NCBI RefSeq assembly: GCF_001625215.2
Contig: NC_030383.2
Span: 3,484,779-3,548,778 of the forward strand
From: Daucus carota subsp. sativus
Taxonomy: Eukaryota; Streptophyta; Magnoliopsida; Apiales; Apiaceae
Direction: 5' to 3'
Length of the DNA: 64,000 nucleotides
Shown here: positions 35,397 to 46,096 of the stretch, one piece after another
Layout of the letters: each line of letters starts with the position of its first letter
Position numbering within the stretch: position 1 is the first letter of the stretch
Made by a program: the position numbers and the translations under genes
The notes under the pieces: generated by a model
Told to the model about the DNA's origin: nothing
The model's database searches: none
Seen by the model: only the letters and a program-made list of their open reading frames with translations

Positions 35397-36818
35397 ATGT
35401 CGGCGACTTTACTAGAGGTGACTCGCGCGTATCACGAGCAAGTCGAACGCCTCGAGCGAACAATCGTCGAGGAATATCTCCAAAACGAACCTACTTGTAA
35501 CAGAGACCGTCTTCACCAGAGCCACCGCGTTCGCAGTATGATCGATCAAATCTCCGCCACGACTTACAAACTCATTGAGATTTATCAAGATGACGACAAT
35601 GCCAGGAAAGATGAGATTGCGGCTCTCGAATGCCAGATGGATAACGAACATAACCTGTTTTACGATCTATTGAAAGAGATTCGGGAGTATCATAGGCGTC
35701 ATCGTGTTGTTGATCATGCAACTGATGAAATTGAGCCAATGCTCGAGGTAATTTACTTCAGTGGCGAGGAAGGTTCTGGTCGTTATCTAGATCTGCACCA
35801 ACTTTACAACGATTACATTAATTCTAAATTTGGAGAGCCCGTTGAGTACTCCGCCTACCTTGAAGTGTTTCCACAAGCTCATCGGAAAATACCTCGCAAA
35901 TTGAAGCTTACAAGGCAATACAAGGAGTATCTGAGCAAGCTGCTGGAGTATCTCATAGGTTTCTTTCAACGGACAGAACCCTTGCAAGACCTGGAAACCA
36001 TTTTCTCAAAGGTTAAAACGGAGTTGGAGGAGAACAACAACGGACATGATCCTTCTCGACACACTGCCATTGATCTTGATGACTACAGCACAGTTGAAGA
36101 GCTCATCGAGGCGGGACCTGAGCGGTTAAAGGAGGGTTTGGCAGCACTAGGACTAAAGACTGGTGGTACTATTCTTGAGCGTGCAGAGAGGCTTTTCCTT
36201 ACCAAGAATACACCTCTCAAAAATTTGGATAAAAAGCATTTTCTGAAAGGAGAACAAGAAATTGCCTTGATGGAAGCTAAGATGGAAAAGCTATGCGATC
36301 TGTTACATAAGACAATAGTACGTACAAAAGAAAATGTTGAGAAGAAGCAGGCTTTAACATACCGAGAGATGGAAGTAGAACGATCAGAAGATGATGAGGT
36401 ACAAGCCGACACTGAAAGTGATGACGATGAGCAGAAAATTTATAATAATCCTTTGAAGTTGCCAATGGGTTGGGATGGGAAGCCTATACCATACTGGTTG
36501 TACAAGCTTCATGGTCTGGGTCAGGAGTTTAAATGTGAGATATGTGGGAACCAGAGTTACCGGGGCCGTAGAGCCTATGAGCGTCACTTTAAGGAATGGA
36601 GGCATCAGCACGGAATGCGTTGCCTTGGCATTCCTAATACCAAGAATTTCAATGAAATCACATCGATTGAGGAAGCGAAACAATTATGGGACCGTATACA
36701 AGAGCGTCAAGAAGTGAACAAGTGGCGTCCGGACCTTGAAGAGGAGTATGAAGACCAAGAGGGAAATATCTATAGTAAGAAAACATACACCGATCTGCAG
36801 CGACAGGGGTTGATATAG
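35397..36818 (+). CDS. SF3A3: Splicing factor 3A subunit 3 (SF3a60)
   Basis: Intronless gene of 473 residues. The start is the ATG at 35397 (MSATLLEVTRAYHEQVERLE); the frame can be extended 29 codons only to a TTG. The N-terminal helical region, the EYHRRH and YLDLHQLYNDYINSKF blocks, a SAP-like LAALGLKTGGT segment and an acidic linker precede the conserved C-terminus. The matrin-type C2H2 finger has Cys380, Cys383, His397 and His403. The end KKTYTDLQRQGLI is complete. SF3A3 binds SF3A1 and SF3A2 in U2 snRNP and is required for prespliceosome formation. It shares its 5' flank with SF3A1, so co-expression is likely. Confidence 0.96.
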   Translation: MSATLLEVTRAYHEQVERLERTIVEEYLQNEPTCNRDRLHQSHRVRSMIDQISATTYKLIEIYQDDDNARKDEIAALECQMDNEHNLFYDLLKEIREYHRRHRVVDHATDEIEPMLEVIYFSGEEGSGRYLDLHQLYNDYINSKFGEPVEYSAYLEVFPQAHRKIPRKLKLTRQYKEYLSKLLEYLIGFFQRTEPLQDLETIFSKVKTELEENNNGHDPSRHTAIDLDDYSTVEELIEAGPERLKEGLAALGLKTGGTILERAERLFLTKNTPLKNLDKKHFLKGEQEIALMEAKMEKLCDLLHKTIVRTKENVEKKQALTYREMEVERSEDDEVQADTESDDDEQKIYNNPLKLPMGWDGKPIPYWLYKLHGLGQEFKCEICGNQSYRGRRAYERHFKEWRHQHGMRCLGIPNTKNFNEITSIEEAKQLWDRIQERQEVNKWRPDLEEEYEDQEGNIYSKKTYTDLQRQGLI

Positions 36819-36845
36819 GCTAGCTATCAACACTCGGTTCCTTGC

Positions 36846-37050
36846 AGGTTTCTTGACTTCTTGTTTTCTGCAAGTTCTCATTTCTCGGGTGCAAAACTGG
36901 GAATAGAGTTAAATACTAATATCTATCCGTGTTCAATTGTTTATGTTACTTGTCTGTTTTTGAATTTTAAAAGGTTAAATTGATATAAAAAAATTAAAAA
37001 TATTCTGATAGATTTCAAAAATCTGAAAATAATTCGAAGAAGATTATATA
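36846..37050. repeat. Duplicated block, copy 2 (interrupted)
   Basis: Matches 31209-31418 in the same orientation and lies directly after SF3A3. Homology breaks at a (TA)n run and resumes with TTCTAATAACATA at 39201, so a 2.1 kb cluster was inserted in the (TA)n tract. Confidence 0.85.
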
Positions 37051-37071
37051 TATATATATATATATATATAT

Positions 37072-37481
37072 AGGCAATTGCTCAAATAGAAACCATTAAA
37101 ATAAAAACTAAAATGGAAACCAAGAGAAACTATACCTAAATGACCTCATCCACCCCCTATATGTCATCACCCACCCCCTATATGTCATCACCCACCTAGG
37201 GCTCACCCTCACCCCCACTCAATCCACCCGGGCCCTCTAAGGCCTCGCCAAGGCTCCCCACAGGCCCTGGACAGGCTCCAGACAGTCTTAAAGAGCCAAA
37301 CCTTGGCCCCACCATGGTCCCACTAGGCCCCGACCCGGCCCTATTAGGCCCCACTTAGACCCCGTCTAGGCCCCCTCGGGGTCCATCCCCGGTCCCAAAA
37401 CCCGCATCATTCTACTTAATCGCATTGGTTTTCATTTAGTTTCTATTCTAGTAGTTTCTATTGGAGTAGGACCCTATATAT
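37072..37481. mobile_element. (TA)n-targeted element, member 1
   Basis: The left end GGCAATTGCTCAAATAGAAA and right end (inverse TCCTACTCCAATAGAAAC) match the ends of members 2 and 3. (TA)n lies on both sides. The core 37140-37400 is strikingly C-rich on this strand (CCCC and GGCCCC blocks). Confidence 0.65.
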
Positions 37482-37492
37482 ATATATATACA

Positions 37493-37542
<50 letters not shown>
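37482..37542. repeat. (TA)n(TG)n(TA)n microsatellite
   Basis: Compound dinucleotide repeat separating members 1 and 2 of the (TA)n-targeted elements. Confidence 0.9.
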
Positions 37543-37547
<5 letters not shown>

Positions 37548-38209
37548 TACTCCAATAGAAACCTCCTTATTCTACAAACTAAAAACCAAGCTGAAATATC
37601 ACTAAATCCTAAAGCAAATACCACTAAATTTTTAAACAACCCCAACCCCACCTCCATCTTCACCAACCCCACCTCCACATCCGCCACTGGCACCACCTCC
37701 GTCGTCGCCTCCTCCATAACCACCACCACCTCTATGCCGCCCACCCCCTCCACAACCACCACCTCCATTATTTCTTTAACAACACAATCTCCACCTCCAT
37801 CTTCACCAGCCCCATCTTGGTCGCTGCTTCAACCTCCTTCAGCTCCATTCATACTTCTTTCTCCACCTCGGCTCAACTTCAAAACGTGGCAGAGCAGCCA
37901 CTATTCCGGCAACGCTCCAACCCCCTACTTCAAGCCGCCCAGACCTCCGCTACAATCATCCTTCCTCCATCTCCATCTCCACCACCGTCACCACCATCTG
38001 AATCAAAAACGTGAACAGATCTGGAGATTCTAAGTAGTTTCTAGAACATATCTGGAGATTCTGGCCAGTTTCTGCAAGTTTTCACTAATTCCTGCAACAC
38101 AGATCACTAAATCCTAAATAGAATATCACTAAACTGTACTGAGAATATCACTAACTTGTATTGGTTTCTAGTTTTTATTTTAAGAGTGGTTTCTATTTGA
38201 TCATTAGCC
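37543..38209. mobile_element. (TA)n-targeted element, member 2
   Basis: The left end GTCTTACTCCAATAGAAACC and right end ATTTGATCATTAGCC are surrounded by (TA)n. Subterminal ATCACTAAAT-type motifs recur (about 37598, 38104, 38126, 38145). The core is CCACC/TCACC-rich and gives spurious Pro/Ser-rich frames on both strands (37547-38033) that I do not call genes. Confidence 0.65.
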
Positions 38210-38227
38210 TATATATATATATATATA

Positions 38228-38678
38228 GGCTCATGATCAAATACAAACCACCCTCTAAATGAAAACTAAAAACCACAGCCCAATCCAATCAAATACCAGC
38301 CCAGCCCAATTACTTTAACCTATCCACTTTCTAAACAGTCTGCTAGCGTGTTTTCTAGAAATTAAACCAGTGATATACACGCACGATACATACAACATAA
38401 TTAACACTCACACCAAAACCCCCATCTCTTTCGTGTTAATCGTCTTCTTCTCTCTAAGTCTGCTAATTAAGAGTGTTTCCATGAAGTTCTCAGTAATTAG
38501 TCTGTGTTTTGAAGTCTAATTGAACAAATCACTAATTTTATAAGAGAAATCACTAGTTTTTGGAACACAATCACTATTTCGCAAAGGGAAAATCACTAAT
38601 TTCTGAAGTGCATATCACTAATTTGTACAGCAGAAATCATCTCAACAGGTATATTAAAGCTTTACCAACGTTATAATC

Positions 38679-38726
<48 letters not shown>

Positions 38727-39178
38727 GATCAGGCGAGGGGACGGGAAAGGATGGAGGTGGTGATGGCAGAGAGAGGATGGAGGTGATGATGACGAAGAGT
38801 GGGCGAGGATGTTGATGGAGGGAGGGGCAGAGTTGTTGAAGATGATGGTGAAATCAGGGCGGTAGTGTTGGCCTGGATGTGACAACGGAGGTGGAGATCT
38901 GTGAAGGTGGTGGAAGAGGCGGTGAAGGTGGGGTGGACGTTGTTGGTAGTGATGGTGGAGGCGGAGTGGAGAGATAACGGTCGTGAACGAGGCGGCAGGA
39001 GGTGGCAGATGTAAAGGGAGCAGCAGACATGGAGTTGCCGAGAGTGAAGATAGAGTTTGAGAAGATGGAGGTGGAGGTGGGGTTGTTAAAAGATTTAGTG
39101 ATATTGTGTTTATAATTTAGTGATATTACAGCATGGTTTTTAGTTTGTAGAATAAGAGGGTTTGTAGTGGAGTATCAC
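38228..39178. mobile_element. (TA)n-targeted element, member 3 (inverted relative to member 2)
   Basis: The left end GGCTCATGATCAAATACAAA matches the inverse right end of member 2, and the right end (inverse ATTCTACAAACTAAAAACC) matches the left end of member 2. ATCACTAAT motifs recur five times at 38527-38625. It contains a (GA)n run and a GGTGGAGG-rich core complementary in style to that of member 2. Confidence 0.65.
38682..38723. repeat. (GA)n microsatellite
   Basis: About 21 GA dinucleotides within member 3 of the (TA)n-targeted elements. Confidence 0.95.
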
Positions 39179-39414
39179 TCTATATATATATATATATATA
39201 TTCTAATAACATATTTTTTTTTAATGCTTAATAATTGTATAATATATGTAGCATTTTTGGAATGACAGATCGACACAAAAAATAAATTGAAATAGTGGTT
39301 GGATATAGAGATCGTTCGGCTACTTATTTTTCAGAAATAAAAACTTATTTTTTGAGAATAGTGTATAAAGTTTTGCTCTTTTCTCACATAAGTCCTTATT
39401 CTTAGAAAATTGAA

Positions 39415-39537
39415 ATGGTGACATTTTGGGCGCCTGAGGAGTGAGGAGAAGAGGAGTCCAATTTCGGAGAGTGGGATCATGTGGCTGAAGGAGAGGAAGG
39501 GAGCTTGTATACTTCTAGAGGACGGGAGTTGCTCATT
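39415..39537 (-). pseudogene. UGT 5'-end fragment
   Basis: The stretch GGTGACATTTTGGGC through TCGGAGAGTGGGATCATGTG and GGCTGAAGGAGAGGAAGG matches the N-terminal coding part of the UGT gene (30540-30656) with a 7-base insertion that shifts the frame. Nothing of the rest of the enzyme remains nearby. Confidence 0.85.
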
Positions 39538-39630
39538 CCGCCGGTTGAATCGTCAGTTGTCTTGATACTACTAGTAGGGAATGAAATATCAGTGTACAGA
39601 GAGTGTCTAAATTATTGAGAAGTATAAATA

Positions 39631-39883
39631 GGGTAATGTTCAAGAGAGAACCATAGAACCTTTTACTTTATTTCTAGTATTAGGTAGGATTCTGCAGCAG
39701 AACTTAAGTATTAGTTAGGGTTCTGCAGCAGAACTTCACATGCAAAAAAATGTCAATATCTAATTATTTTTGAACACACAGCGATGAAAAAACATGAAAA
39801 AAACATGTATTTAGATTTAGATCCTAAAATTCTATTTAAAATTTAAAGTTCTGCAAGGACCGATTCTCTCTTGAGCGCGACCC
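39631..39883. mobile_element. MULE-type MITE
   Basis: The start GGGTAATGTTCAAGAGAGAA and the end TTCTCTCTTGAGCGCGACCC are inverted repeats with mismatches. AGTATAAATA is duplicated exactly at 39621-39630 and 39884-39893, a 10-bp target as for Mutator-like elements. It contains two TTCTGCAGCAGAACTT copies, each an internal palindrome. Confidence 0.88.
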
Positions 39884-39893
39884 AGTATAAATA

Positions 39894-40488
39894 ATATACA
39901 CTTTTAACATCTATATATGTATTTAACCATTTTGAAAATTTGTTAATTTTTGACAACTCGAAGGACAATCTCTTGACAACCATACGATTTTAATAGGCCG
40001 ACGACCAAGGTTGTCATGCCACATGAGATTTGCCAACCCACGGAGATGTTTATATATTAGTCTGAAACAAATTTAATTAAGTTCAATATTTAATAATAAT
40101 AACGATTATGATCATTTTGAAGATTTTTGATATCTATACTTGAAAATTTTTGCTAGAAAAACACATTGACACCTAGACTCTATGAGTCCACCTACAGGCT
40201 GAGGCTTGAGGCGTCCATATTTTTGTAACTTGAGGAGTGGAACTTATGACTTCTGATTCTGAATGCTAGTCCGCAGATGTGATAGTGTTCATTGTGTAAC
40301 TGGGAAAAGCTTGCATAGGATAACAATTGTAGAAATATAGACAGGTAATCGACGGTAGATTGAGGAACCAGGTATCTACTGAAACATAAAATTACACATG
40401 AACATACATACATATATCTATGGGAAGGTTGATGGAAATAATATAAACGAAAAGATGCAAAAAATAAAATATTACTTGACAAAAAAAA
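39894..40488. other. 3' flank of exostosin gene
   Basis: AT-rich sequence without a supported gene, probably including the 3' UTR and polyadenylation region of the minus-strand gene that ends at 40489. Confidence 0.4.
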
Positions 40489-43400
40489 TCAGGACAAGGG
40501 TCTTGCACTTGTGAAGTTGGCAGGTTTGCAATCGCAAGAACACACACTTCTGGATTCTTTCACCAGTCGCTGAGACCTTCGCGTGTGGAGCTTGATATTT
40601 ACCAGCTTACCAGACAACTACTCACAACACGAGAGAAAAAAGAAAATGGATTATCCAACAGTTTGCAAATATTTTACAAAAACCAAAATAAATTATTCTA
40701 TCAGGAATACTACAAGCATGTATAGAATTATAGATGCACATGCACGTCGATACGATGACATATGCAAGAGGAGCACCCTGATAATAACAAAATATTAGGC
40801 TGCATGAAAAATACACTACTAGAGAGATCAAAACACTGTCAAGAGTGTCATGACATGAATTCAGAAACAAAAGGCAAAAGGTTTCACTGTTTTACCTCTT
40901 CTTTTTTTTTGCTAAATTGTTTCACTGCTCAAGGAAGGGTTGATAATTTTAGCTCATTTACAAAATTTACTATGAAACTAAATAATTGCTTAACAGTTTG
41001 ATACTAACTTAAATATAACTTCTAGGAGTCGGGTTACCTCTCTGTCCCTGTTCATACTTACTAAGCCAGCCTCTCACCAGTTTAGGCAAAGAATTAAAAG
41101 TGATACATTGCCCAGAAATATTAATCATCCCCCAACTTAAAATAATATATCAAAGTACCCATATTCGAACTAGCATAAACTTTACTCTATTATCATTTTT
41201 TGGCCAAGAAGGTAGTAAAGAATCACAATATGCTTACAACGTCCTATGTTCACAGCAAAGTATATTACAACACCCTTTACATCTATAAAACAGTGATTTA
41301 TATAGACTATGGAAGTGAGCTATACATCTACATGTAGTAACGTAAGATAAGTGCCAAACTCTTTTTAAAGGAAAACAAGAGTCAAATCATAGGGGAAAAA
41401 GAAGTCACGTAACATGAGAACACACCATTCTCCAGGCCAAATCTTCTGGGCCCAATGGTTGAGCTGGATGTGAATATAAAAAATGCCTCGAGTACTGGAA
41501 TAAAAAAACATCATAATATCAATTCCTGGTGATTATAATAGAACTAGGATTTGATAAATAAGCATCATTTACTGATTAAGGATCAGCTGTGTAGTGTGCA
41601 CGTGAGGTGTTGTACAATTTACAAAGAAATGCAGTACATTATGCACATGGTGTTGTCCATTGGAGCTCAATCAGTAAGTTTGGAGCTTATCAATCATTTC
41701 ATTAAAACTAAGGTTGTTAATTTCTGAATAAAAAGGAATGTTCAAGAATTGAAAGCTCTTATATATTAGAGAAGAGAAAAATAATCTGAAGCAATTCATT
41801 AAACTCTGCAACTTGACACTAATTTGAAAGAGAAAAAAGATCATGGATGCTTTCTTTTAAACCAAACTATTGCTGAAACAAGATGAATTGCAACAGACCA
41901 TATAGTTACTGCACAAACCTTTGCTAAGTTAATTCGCATTTCTTTGAGTTGAGCAGCACTAAAACTTCTGAGATATGTCAGAAGCCAGCCTGGCTCCACG
42001 GCATCGTTTGAAGAAACAAATACAGCTATCTGCATTTAATAACCACAATGAATGCCTCAGTATATAATAGAGCGTAAAAGACTGGAAGGAAGAGAGGAGA
42101 AGAACAGTAACATGCATACCTTCCGATAATCAAGTATTCCTTCGAAAGGAAGTTCCAGTTCATCACTTATAATAACAGGTATGCATCCACTGACTATAGC
42201 ATCAAATAGTCTAGCAGATGATGGAGTGTCACCAGCCGGACTGAGGCAAAACACAGACCTGATCACCGACAAAACAACCAATTCATATCCTGAGAACACA
42301 GAAGATGAAGTAGCAAAATCGATATGTACAGTTGTTATTTCAAAAGTGGTCTCGCCACCGAAATTACAATTTACTTGCTAATACTATGTTTTGTGCATAA
42401 TGACAAATTTCCTTTTAAGGATATAACTTTCCGAAATGAAAATTGCATGATGAAGTAGCATTTGGAGACGAGATACCACTTACCTGCGCATACCTTGCTG
42501 GGCTGCTGCTTTCCCTACCTCTCCTGCAGTCCCTTCCTCAATTACAATATTCTCAGCACGATTAAGTTCTGCAACAAGCTTAGCACGTATCTTACCTCCC
42601 TGAAAGGATAACATCATATATTAGGCAACTGATATCATAAAACTTAAAAGAATATTGAATCAAGCATCAGCAACTAAAAGTAAACAAATAATAATTTGAA
42701 GAATAATACTTATACTTGGCCGATTTCTAAATTGTTGCTATTAAACACAACTATAATAAATACCAATATGTATCATATGTACATTAGTTGCTATCAACTT
42801 CCTATTCAGACAGTTCAAATTACCCATGTATTTTATAATCAATTTTCCTAAAATTCACATATTATACTTACTATTTAGTGCTATCACCCAATGGCCTCAG
42901 AAATTCAACCTCACCACTAAGATAGATGCTCCCCAGGCAGCACGTTTAGATTGTAGATATTTCTAAGTTTATATATCTAAATATTTTCTCACAAGAAAAA
43001 TCAGAAAGTTATTAATCCAGACATTTGAATGACAATTTAATATGGTGTAAATAGTAATAACAGAACATCTTACAGCATTTCTTTTAAGCCTTCCACGAAA
43101 GTATAGGAGTGTGCTTCTCTTCGATTCACTTTCTGATAAACATTTGGCATCACATAATTCGAGATTGGCAACATAAGGAAGTATAAGGTCCTTTTCAAGT
43201 GAAACTTGTCCAGGCTTGTACCTGACACATTAGGTTCATTTACAAATCTAAATCAAAACATAAAGTAAATAAAGTCAGTGTTTACCATTGAGCTATATAC
43301 TGACCAGTTACCCGTGGAGTCCATATCTGGTAGCAGCCAGATAGCATTCTTCATATATTTGCGAACAGACTTGAAAGACCAAGGATGGTGAACAGGAAGT

Positions 43401-45184
43401 ATGTGATCTCTTCCTCCGGACCGATTCCATGCTGGCTGGTCAGTTACCCACTTCAAAGCTTCCTACATTGTATAATTATCAAATGAAGTAGAGAAAAAGC
43501 AGTACTAACAGGTTCAAGAAATCCTATTTATGCAAATAAAACTGATAAAACATTTCAGTATGTTTATAACAAATCTCAAAACATAATACTTAAATTGTAA
43601 GTACCATACACTAGCTTTATGCTTGCAAAGTTGCATGTACATATCTTGCCAATATGGCAGCCACTTTTTTCTAATAAGAACACCTAGATCATAAATACTG
43701 CAACTTGTGAAACCCTTCACCCTTTTTCAATTGTCAAACTTGTCAAACGATTAGTTTCTTTTCAACCCTTAAAGCTTTTCCAATCAATTCTAGTAAAGTT
43801 CAGAGCACAGATTTCAAAACCTTACACCTTTAATGACTAATATCATTAGCATCCAGTCTAAGGAACAAAAGTAAACTTTAGGCATACAGGCTATCATGAG
43901 TTGCTGCATGGTAGGGAGCAGGACACAATATAGTTATACATAAACACACATTTCTAGTATATTTTAAGTGAAAATGCTAATTTATTCATGTTGCAGTTAT
44001 TAAATTTAAAGCAAGTCAACACACACAAAAAAAATTGATGGATATAAGATTGAGCTAAGCCTTCGGAAAGGCACTCACACCCTATAGAGTGACTTGCATT
44101 GTTGTTTCTCCAACAAGAAATAACTAATCGTTGTAAAGAAAGGAATGTAAAACAGATCGGCATCCTCCTGCCGATAAACTCTAACAACATTCTTCAAAAG
44201 CCTTTGTGATTCCGGAGCAATCAGATCTGCCCACAGCCAGTAGTCAATAGAATGCTGCATCAAAATAAAACCCCTTCAGTTATCGAACCAATGCTCAATC
44301 ACCAAACAGTAAACAATTTCTTAAACATTCCAATTAAGTTTCAGACAGTAGTTCCTTACAAAACAAAAGGATCTTGAACTTAATATTTGATCGCAATAAA
44401 TATTACACAAAAAAATACAACATAGTATTCAATTAAACTAAAGCATTTTTCAAACTATACAACTACATCAATTCACCAATTGCATATCAAACATAAAAAA
44501 ATAAATCCACAACCTTCTTGTACAATATTTTCAACAGTCCTCTTAAGTATCTAACAACAATTTCTTCACACGAGTCCACAGACAGTAAATAGTCAGTTAA
44601 ACAATACTTCCAAGTTATAAACAATGGAGCCTAAACTCAAAACACGGCTAAATAAAACACACAACGCATACAAAACGCAAATCAATTAAACTAACACATT
44701 CATCCAATCACAGGTACACAAGCAACACAAGTGCAACAACCTGTTCGATAAGCCGGTGCACAGGACTACCATTAGAAGTCAAATTAACCGTCTCCTTATA
44801 CGTACTCCAAAACAATTCAAGCAAATCATACGTAAACTTATCCGGCATTTCGTAAACATAAACATTAACAACTGAACTAATCGAATTTGTGTACAATCTC
44901 TCCGTCTCTCTTCTCCACACCAGCTCATCTAATCTCCTCACATCGCTGGCTGCGCTTGTAATAGAATCGTCTCGATGGCGGCGTGGTTTCGAGGAGAGGA
45001 ATTTCTGGAGAGAGGAGAGGAAGGAGTAGTCGACGGTGGGGTTGAGTGAGGGGTTTTGGGAGAGATTCGGGAGAGATTTGGGAGAGAAGAAGAGGAAGAG
45101 GAGAGAAATGGAGAGGAGAGAGAGGGAGACGAGAAGGATTAGGGATCTGAGTCTAGGGTTTCCGTACGGTCTCCCACCTGCCAT
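40489..45184 (-). CDS. Exostosin-family glycosyltransferase (GT47), Golgi type II membrane protein
   Basis: Nine exons: 45184-44741, 44254-44081, 43462-43305, 43221-43074, 42599-42484, 42258-42120, 42029-41919, 41494-41426, 40617-40489; 1488 nt, 495 residues. A signal anchor is at 14-33, then a Ser/Pro/Arg-rich stem. The catalytic region starts near [17 protein letters not shown] and includes [43 protein letters not shown] and the donor-site block [19 protein letters not shown] from 350, with [18 protein letters not shown]. It closely resembles Arabidopsis At5g16890 as I recall it. GT47 enzymes build xylan, pectin, xyloglucan or arabinan side chains; this clade's substrate is not known to me. 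Its neighbour on the same strand, a TOM1-like gene, is also its Arabidopsis neighbour. Confidence 0.94.
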
Positions 45185-45377
45185 TTTTGAGCGCTTGTGA
45201 GCTATTCAGGGAAGGTCATGTTTTCTTCGAAGGACAGGACGGATCTCATATTTCGGGGTCAATTCGGATTTTAATTTTTTTTATATTCATGTAATTCAGA
45301 TTTTACGATTTTGTAACAGAATTTTACAGTATTTAATTAACATTTTAAGGAATTTTTTTTTGAAAGAATATTTTAAA

Positions 45378-45550
45378 AAAATTAATAAATAAGTTCTAAA
45401 CTTTACTATTTAAGTTCCGGTTCAATTTTTTTATTTATCCAAATTACATTATCGCCACTAATATGGATGAAACATGTGGATAAATATGGTATAAAATTTA
45501 GAAGTGGAGCTTAAATAGTAAAATGTGGAGTTTATTTATCAATTTCTTAT
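45378..45550. repeat. Short inverted repeat (MITE-like)
   Basis: AATAAATAAG...ACTTTACTATTTAAG is mirrored by CTTAAATAGTAAAATG...CTTATTT across about 170 bp. No target duplication was resolved. The rest of 45185-46096 is AT-rich with no gene. Confidence 0.55.
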
Positions 45551-46096
45551 TTTTGAATATATTATAAAATATGATGATATTCAATCCGAATTTTAAATCA
45601 AACTTAAAAATTCGATGTTATATTGTTATGATTATTTAAAATTTATTAAAATTTAATAATATTTAAAGGCTGATAATTTTTTTTGAACTTCGAAAAATCC
45701 AATTAGAATTTACTGTGAACTTTAAAATTCTAATCAAATACATAATTATATATTTCCGGAATGAATTCGATTAGGATATTATGATTAGTTTCTCCAGATG
45801 GACTCTGCTTTCCTTCTACATAGAAGTGCTTTTTCACAATGAATCCTGTTTTGCAATTTTTCATATCTACAAGATTCACAAGCAATCACATACAGCATTT
45901 ACCCAACTGACTACATGAAAGTGTATAGAAACAAAGCCAGCAACAAACACGACGAAGAAGAAACTAACAATGGTCAGCTTGCATTCAAGTTTATGAGGAT
46001 TTATTAATCAATCTCCATAAGAAAACAATTTACGTGACCTGAAGCAAAACATCAACAGCAGTTCTTTGAAGTTCTAAAATTTTCTGTGCATAAAAA

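Noticed and set aside
37547-38033. Pro/Ser/Thr-rich and Val/Glu-rich ORFs on both strands
   Set aside because: These are low-complexity frames produced by CCACC-rich sequence inside a mobile element.
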